Part shown: piece by piece, positions 57,530-64,000 of the stretch
How the letters are laid out: each line of letters opens with the position of its first letter
How positions within the stretch are numbered: the first letter of the stretch is position 1
NCBI GenBank assembly: GCA_964058845.1
Contig: CAXKVR010000089.1
Coordinates: 62,001-126,000 of the forward strand
Length of the DNA: 64,000 nt
Source of the DNA: Carex sylvatica
Lineage: Eukaryota; Streptophyta; Magnoliopsida; Poales; Cyperaceae
Direction of reading: 5' to 3'
The notes under the pieces: generated by a model
Databases searched by the model: none
Told to the model about the DNA's origin: nothing
The model's input: the letters and a program-made list of their open reading frames with translations, nothing else
Translations under genes and position numbers: made by a program

Positions 57530-58690
57530 TTTCTTCCAAGTCCGGTCCTATATATCTAATTAAAACTCATGCATACAACTTTCTTATTAAACAAACATGA
57601 AATAAAAAAGAATAGTATACCAAAATTTTAAATTAATTCATGTGCGAAATCTAATATTCTAAATTCTAATTTCTAAATACTACAGTAAATAAAAATATAT
57701 ACTAAAAGCAATATGAGGATTTCTATTGAATAAAAAATTATGCATACTATTTTCTCATTGAAAAACACATGACACACATATAGCAATATTGTGTTTTTTT
57801 TACATGATGATGCATGCTTAAGTTATGAGTTCCATATTCATTTATATATAAAAGTGTAAACACTACAACTACATATTTGCTAAAAATATTTATAACTATT
57901 TTTTTTTTAAAATAGAACTAAAAAGTAAAACACATATTAGAAAATAATAACTATCATTTAAGATATTAGAGGTTAATCAATGAAAAATATATCAATATTT
58001 GACAAATTATACATCAAAATAGAATTATAAATGAGATTGTAATACATTCTATTTCATATTTACTTGATTTATACCAAAAAAATCTGAATATATGACTAAA
58101 CTATAAACTAACCACTCAAAATAAAACTACTGATCAAATATTTTTTTAAGTAAAGTATTTTAAGTAAAGTTACGTCAAATATGATATCTACATGATCATA
58201 TATGTCAAATATTCCATATTATTCTATATTTTTGTGTGAGCGTATTTTCATAAACTTAAATTCCTTTGTTGGCTTGAGAGATATACTTGCAGAATTTGTG
58301 CATCGAAGTGTTCACATCAGTAAGAGTTAGAGTCACATCTTTAATCATATGTGCAATTTGCACTAAATCTTCATGTATATACCTATCTCTTAAATTGATG
58401 TTATCCGCTTGATAAACTGGACCTAACAATAAAATATAAATTATTACAAAAAACAAAACAGTACACAGTTGATAATAAATTCATCTATAAAAGCATTTAA
58501 ATTATTAATTACCCGATATTCCAACTAATTTAAATTGAAACTACTTATTTTGATTATTTCATACTAAGATAATATATTGTAATAAGTTCCCAGCAACTAA
58601 AGAGTATTTTACTGATATGTTATCATGATCTGTTTTGCGAGACATATCTATGTAATATATTTTTCTCCCGTGTAAGAAAAATTATTGATT
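57530..58690. repeat. Tandem block, copy 2
   Basis: See copy 1. Offset is about 2.09 kb at the left end and 2.33 kb at the exon, so 240 bp were gained inside (57990-58230 differs). Confidence 0.8.
58256..58422 (-). pseudogene. Conserved unknown terminal exon, copy 2
   Basis: Same acceptor, same length and same stop position as copy 1: VYQADNINLRDRYIHEDLV and DVTLTLTDVNTSMHKFCKYI. The equivalent of the upstream exon (58525-58640) has stops here, so this copy is probably dead although the terminal exon is still open. Confidence 0.45.
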
Positions 58691-58706
58691 AACATTTCAA
58701 CATTTC

Positions 58707-59585
58707 AACAATGCCCAAATATTTTCACTATATTTTAATTCCTAAATAGAAGTTGTAATTTGGACCTTGCCCTATCAATATAACCAAAATGTTCATGTAA
58801 TTTTGCGCATTTTTTTATTGTACAATTATTATTAGTAAATAAGGAAAATTTAGTTATGGTTAATCTATGACATTTTTAATCTGACTTTTTTCGTCATTAA
58901 TTTGGTTTTTTTTTTTTTTTTATCAATGTAGTAGTAGAAAAAGAGATGATCTATGGTGCATTGCAATGTATAGTCTTTTTTGTACATTGGACTATAAATC
59001 ACCGAATTCAAAGTCCAAATAACCGATCCAAACCGTTAATCTTGTTCTTCATATTAATATGTATTTGGAGACCAAATTTTACATTTTTTTGAATTTTTTT
59101 TTTTTACTATTTTCTTAGATTTATTGAAAATTGATATTTTTTATGGTCCAGATTTGTCTGAAAATAGCGATTTTCAATAAATCTAAATAAATAGTAAATT
59201 TTAAAAAAAATATATAAAATTTGGTCTCCAAACACATATTAATATAGAGAACAAGATGAACGGTTTGGATCGGTTATTTGAACTTTAAATCTGGTGATTA
59301 TTATTCCAATGTACAAAAATATCTATACATTGCAATGTACCATAGCCCATCTCTTTTTCTACTACTACATTGATAAAAAAAAAATAACCAAATTAATGAC
59401 GAAAAAAGTCAGATTAAAAATGTCATAGATTAAGCATAACTAAATTTTCCTTATTTACTAATAATAATTGTACAATAAAAAATGCGCAAAATTACATGAA
59501 CATTTTGGTTATATTGATAGAGCAAGGTCCAAATTACAACTTCTATTTAGGAATGAAAATATAGTGAAAATATTTGGGCATTGTT
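58707..59585. mobile_element. 879-bp palindrome: foldback core with extended concentric arms
   Basis: The left arm from aacaatgcccaaatattttc matches in inverse the right arm ending gaaaatatttgggcattgtt, through tacaacttctatttagga, ttgcgcatttttttattgt, cagattaaaaatgtcata and tctttttctactactacatt. The centre (about 59000-59345) is a foldback of the core family (aaattttacatttttttgaa, gaacaagatgaacggtttgg). Both palindromes share the same midpoint near 59147. Almost no loop. Confidence 0.9.
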
Positions 59586-60306
59586 AATTACCCTGCATAT
59601 TTTTATAGGTTGTTTTGTAAGAGAATTTAATTTTTAGTCATTATTAATGTGCAAAAATTTGTAGAGACAAGGCCATATATTGACAACATGATACACTTGT
59701 TCAATTCCGACTCGAGGAATTTTTTATAGAAAACATGTATATTCAAATAAGTAAAATAATTGTTGCACAGGTTCAATTTAAATAACCCAAACAAGCTTCT
59801 AAATTTGATTTTGTAAATAATAAAGCTTATTAAAAAAAGAAATCTGTTTAGTGACTTGTAATTAATAACGATCATGTCAGAAACAAAATTAACAATAGAG
59901 ATCTAGAGGATCATGATTGTGCTTTGTCTATTTAATTATTCTAAAATGCTCTGATATTTTGGATTGAAGAAAATGTTGCCTAGATGTCAAAAAAAAAGAA
60001 AAAAAGAAATATAATGATTTTGATTTTGTTTTCTGGTACAACTCAATATATGATAAGATCCGAGACCAAAAGAATTCTCTGACACAAATTTTTGAGCATA
60101 GCAAATTTAAAAAAGGGGTCGTTTTACATGCACACAACTATTGGCAATTGTCGGTCCCACTAAAATTTTATAAATTTAGGAATATAATTTTTTTTAAAGA
60201 TCTTTTGGCAAGGGATTAAGAAATATTAATATCTAAAAATTTAAGCCACATTTGAATCCGGGCTTCAAGCCCTTGAAATTTATTCTTTTAAAACTCATGC
60301 ATATAT

Positions 60307-62873
60307 TGTGACATTATGATAACGTAGTGAAATTTTTAAAAATAACAAGATTTTAAAATAGTAAATTAAATATATTTTAGTAGTTAAAAATCTAATGCTG
60401 GGAAATATTTTTATACTGACTGATTGAGTTAAGGCGTCAAGAATCGAATTATAAATATAGAAAAACGGTCCAGTGGGGATGGATGACCCGCACTGCGGAT
60501 GGCTTCACCCGCACTGGGACAAGTTCCTTAATTAACTTCTGCAATTTTCTCTGGGTGCGGATGGTAGTGCGGATGGGTCGTTCGCACTGCGGGTGAGTTC
60601 TGTACTCTTCTGAAGTTGCCGAATTTTCGCTAAGTACTGAATGCAGATGGGATCATCCGCACTAGCCTCAGTGCGTCCGCACTAGGCTCGGATTTTTTTC
60701 TGCGTAGTGAGTGCGGCTGGATGGATCCGCAGTGCGTCTGGATGGATCCGCAGTGCGGATGATTGATCCGCACTGGGGTGTATTTTTGCTATTTTTGAGG
60801 GACTTATTAGCAAAATGGACCAAATAAACTATCCTCTCTCTTTCTCTTCCTCTTTTTAATAAATAAAACATTACATAAGGGCTTATTTGTGAAATTATCA
60901 AAGTTTGGTAATATTAAGAAAATGGAGGGGTATATGTGCAAAATTACAATTATTAATTTTATTTCCTTCCTTCTTCTTTCCTTGTCCACCGAGATAATTG
61001 AAAGAAAAAATTCGGGAGGTTAGGGTTGGCCGAACCAAAAAGGGAAAGAGAGAGAGAGAGAGAAATCGAGCGCGGAAACTGATCGAACTTGTCGGAAAAT
61101 CGAGATTCGAGCTGAATTGACGATCCTTGATCGATTCTAAAGCTTCAATTTGGTATATCTTTCTCCCTTGCAATTTCTTGAAAACCCTAATTTATTCGAT
61201 TTATTCGATTTGTCATGATTTCGGTTAAAATTTGTAATTAGGGTTTCGTAATCGAGTTCTAGCTCGATTAGTTGTTAATTTGTGATAATTGATATGATTT
61301 GTCTTCCTTTTCTCTTGGAAACCCTAATTCAATTGATTTGTTATATTTTTGGTGAAATTCGAATTCGAATTTAATTTGAAACGTTATAACTCGATAATCG
61401 GATTGATTTGCTTGTGGAATTTGGAATTGAACCAGGGTTTTGGGGTTGGGTCGTAAGGAAAATGAATTGTGATATTTTGTGTGTGAAATTCGGGAATTAA
61501 TCGAGTTAACTTATCAGATATTAATCGAACGCGTTAATCGAATCAATGTATGCAATAGGTGATAATCATACGAGGCAAATAATTTCTGGGTCGTTCGAGA
61601 CGCCTGAGCCTTAGTCGAGCGCGCTATTACTCAGGTGCGGGGTTTCTGGACTTGTCTGATATTTTATATTCAGAAATTAAACTGTGTTTCGATTCATATG
61701 CATTGCATTGCCCAAATAAAGTGAAACTCGAATTGTTTTATCTGATTGATTTGCATGCTGGTATGGTTATTATTTGTGTTGATCTGAATGATCTGATTTT
61801 GGAATTAAAGTCACCGTGCTTTATATCACCATCGGTTGGTGGATATGGTATTATTGTCATCCACCGTGATGACGTCACCCAGGGGGTGAATCCGGATTTG
61901 TCAAAATCTATGCATGGACTTTGACGCCCAGTGTTCTAAAGCTTTAGATCGTCTGGCCCTTGGCAGTTCCCAGTACCGGTTGGGACGAGGGGTAAGTGAC
62001 TTTGTATTATGATTTTGGTTATGGGTGACTGTGTATCGAAGGCATTACTCAGGGGGTAATGCGTTTGGATGGTCAATTGGATTTATATGGATTTTTCCGG
62101 ATATGAATTGGAACCAGACTTTTAATTAAACAGTTAAGCCTGTAACTACAGATGAGTGTCATGAGAAAAGGTTTTACCTGGCGCAGCCGTCTGTAGGTGT
62201 CTGTAACCCTACAGATGAGTGGGAACGAATTGGGGTCCAGTTTGGTGGAGCATCTGTAGTTACTACCAGATATTCTGAAATCGAGTTAAACCAAATATTG
62301 TGTGCTTGAATTTCATCTTGGCAATTCCTGAACTGTGATTTCATTTGGATATATGTTGTCGGGTTTGTGCATTCATGTTTATATATGATTATAAACTGAT
62401 CTGAGCTTTATTTGTGTTTTATTTTTGAATATAATCTGTGATTGCAAGTCCAGGAACGATTTGTGGCAATTTATCGCACTGAGAATTCAATTCTCACCCC
62501 CTCTTTTGGGTTAATTTTTCAGGTACCGGTTCGGTGGATCCGAGAGAGACACGAGGTCGGTAGGCCTGGTTTTCACCGCTACTTAGCTTGTCTGGTATTG
62601 TGACTAGAGAGACATGTATATATTTATGTTTTGATTGTATAGATATATGTATTCTCTATGTCATTTTGTGATGCGTATCCATCGAGATACGGGTTTTGTA
62701 TGATATTACCTGACCAGTTGGGATTGGTGAACTGTTTTTCTTAGTTATTTGTTTGTTTTGTTTTGTTGTGTTTTACTTTCTATTATATTGTAATTGCCTT
62801 GTAGGCATACGGACAACCGTATGTTTACGGCAGGAGACACCTGTCGCGTCTCGTGGGGCCGCGGGGTGTGACA
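60307..62873. mobile_element. Solo LTR, 2,567 bp, 5-bp target duplication TATAT
   Basis: Starts TGTGACATTATG and ends GCGGGGTGTGACA; flanked by TATAT at 60302-60306 and 62874-62878. Interrupts the third copy of the tandem block (aactcatgca / cttcctcattaaaaaacggg). The U3-like part 60480-60780 has many copies of gatccgcactgcggat-type words. The GGGGTGTNACA end is typical of Ty3/gypsy chromovirus LTRs of the Tekay/Del type. No internal region remains. Short open frames inside have no evident meaning. Confidence 0.9.
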
Positions 62874-63350
62874 TATATCTTCCTCATTAAAAAACGGGCA
62901 GTAAAAAAAAATAGTATACCAAAATTTTAAATTAATTTGTTTGTGAAATCCAATATTTTAAATTCTAAATACGACAATAATGAAAAATATAAATTAAAGC
63001 AGCATTATGAGGATCCTATCCAATCAAAACTCATACAATAATTGAAAACCACATGATCCACCACATACAACAATATTGTATTTCTTACATGATAATACAT
63101 GCTTATGTTATGAGTTCCATATTCAACTATATATGAAATACAAGCGTTATAACTACATATTTTCTAAGAATGTTACAACCAAATAATTTTATAATAGAAC
63201 TAAAGAGTAAAACACATATTAGAAAAATAATAAATAACATTTAATATATTAGAGGTTAATCAATGAAAAACATATTAATATATAACTAAACTATTAATAA
63301 AAATGAAACTATAAACGATATTATAAACTACAGTATTTTATCAAGTCATG
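62874..63350. repeat. Tandem block, copy 3 (partial)
   Basis: Matches 57575-58110 (accaaaattttaaattaatt, tatgttatgagttccatatt, actataaactaaccaccc). The terminal exon is absent. Confidence 0.72.
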
Positions 63351-63764
63351 TATACTAAAAAAAAAACTATAACTAAACTATAAACTAACCACCCAAAATT
63401 AAACTGCTGGCTAGATATCTTTTATAATTTAATTTTTGTTATTTATTATGTAAAAAAATATATTTATTAAACTAAGTCTCTAATTTTCAATGTTGCAAGA
63501 TATACATTCTTTTATTACATCAAAATATAATTAAATAAATCTATCAAATAACATGTAATACTCTCATACCTAATAAATTTTGACATGAATAATTTTCTTC
63601 CAAGATAATATGCAATGAATTATTATTTGTTTCTAACTTTGTTTTTTATTTTAATATTTAATAATTAGTATTTTTTATTAGTTAACCTTATTTATCAAAA
63701 AAAAAAATATCGTACGATTTTTTATTAATTTACAAGAAATTGTCCAAACATATTTTCTAAAAGA

Positions 63765-63875
63765 TAAGCAAAATTTCCTTATTTACTAATAAAAATTGTA
63801 CATTAAAAAAAATCAAAACTATATGAAAATTTTGATTAATTGATAGATCAAAGTCCAAATTACAACTTCTATTAC
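63765..63875. repeat. Single-copy relative of the palindrome arm
   Basis: aaatttccttatttactaat and gtccaaattacaacttctat match 59448-59550 of the palindrome's right arm in the same orientation, but here without an inverted partner inside the window. Confidence 0.7.
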
Positions 63876-64000
63876 AGCTCAGTTTTTCTTTTTTATTTCT
63901 GAATGTATTAGTTAGTGCACACTAATTTTAATATTTTTTGTGCTTGCTGCCATTTTTCAGAAAAAAAGTTTACAATTATTAGCGTACATTTTAATGTATC

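Noticed and set aside
61652..61924. 90-codon plus-strand frame
   Set aside because: Inside the second solo LTR, with no domain. LTRs do not normally encode protein.

Overview
The window is nuclear DNA of a flowering plant. It carries split genes with GT..AG introns, plant-specific families (TPX2-like, MED25 with a Gln-rich tail, a DUF2854-like plastid protein, a ROTUNDIFOLIA/DEVIL micropeptide, FAR1-type transposase remains) and a very AT-rich intergenic space packed with foldback elements, MITEs, Mutator-like and hAT elements and two solo LTRs. No species is assigned. No tRNA, rRNA, CRISPR array, operon or other prokaryotic feature was seen.

Layout. (1) 1-2193, plus: 3' part of a TPX2-domain microtubule-protein gene; its first visible exons are five tandem copies of one 114-nt exon. 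(2) 3512-7690, minus: nine-exon plastid membrane protein of the DUF2854 type, with elements in its introns. (3) 8819-17053, minus: complete 16-exon MED25/PFT1 gene, Mediator subunit 25, predicted 763 aa. (4) 17.1-21.6 kb: MITEs and a small tandem duplication with a paralogous empty site. (5) 21.6-31.6 kb: direct duplicate of the MED25 locus, broken by loss of five complete exons, most of exon 1 and part of exon 10, by splice-site changes, by at least eight foldback insertions and by a Mutator-like element in its leader. (6) 32.8-34.96 kb, plus: a two-exon gene for a small membrane protein with a transit-like N-terminus, preceded by a three-fold promoter repeat and a decayed copy of its first exon. 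(7) 35-49.9 kb: degenerate repeat blocks, a FAR1-containing Mutator-like element, an hAT element, and a TIR element split by a 1,736-bp solo LTR. (8) 49920-52733, plus: seven-exon gene resembling JASON. (9) 53468-53587, minus: a 39-residue RTFL/DVL peptide gene lying tail-to-tail with it. (10) 55-64 kb: a duplicated block with one conserved unknown exon, an 879-bp palindrome and a 2,567-bp solo LTR.

The genes do not form one pathway. MED25 and the RTFL/DVL peptide are known regulators of development in plants, TPX2-type proteins act on spindle microtubules, and JASON acts in meiosis, but their proximity here has no evident functional meaning. The unusual content is the repeat biology. One foldback family shares an inner core but has several different outer arms; intact examples carry 9-10 bp target duplications as Mutator elements do. 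A second family of about 120 bp recurs nine times and folds like a small-RNA precursor. Exon coordinates were read by eye from splice signals and reading phase; nothing was aligned by computer.
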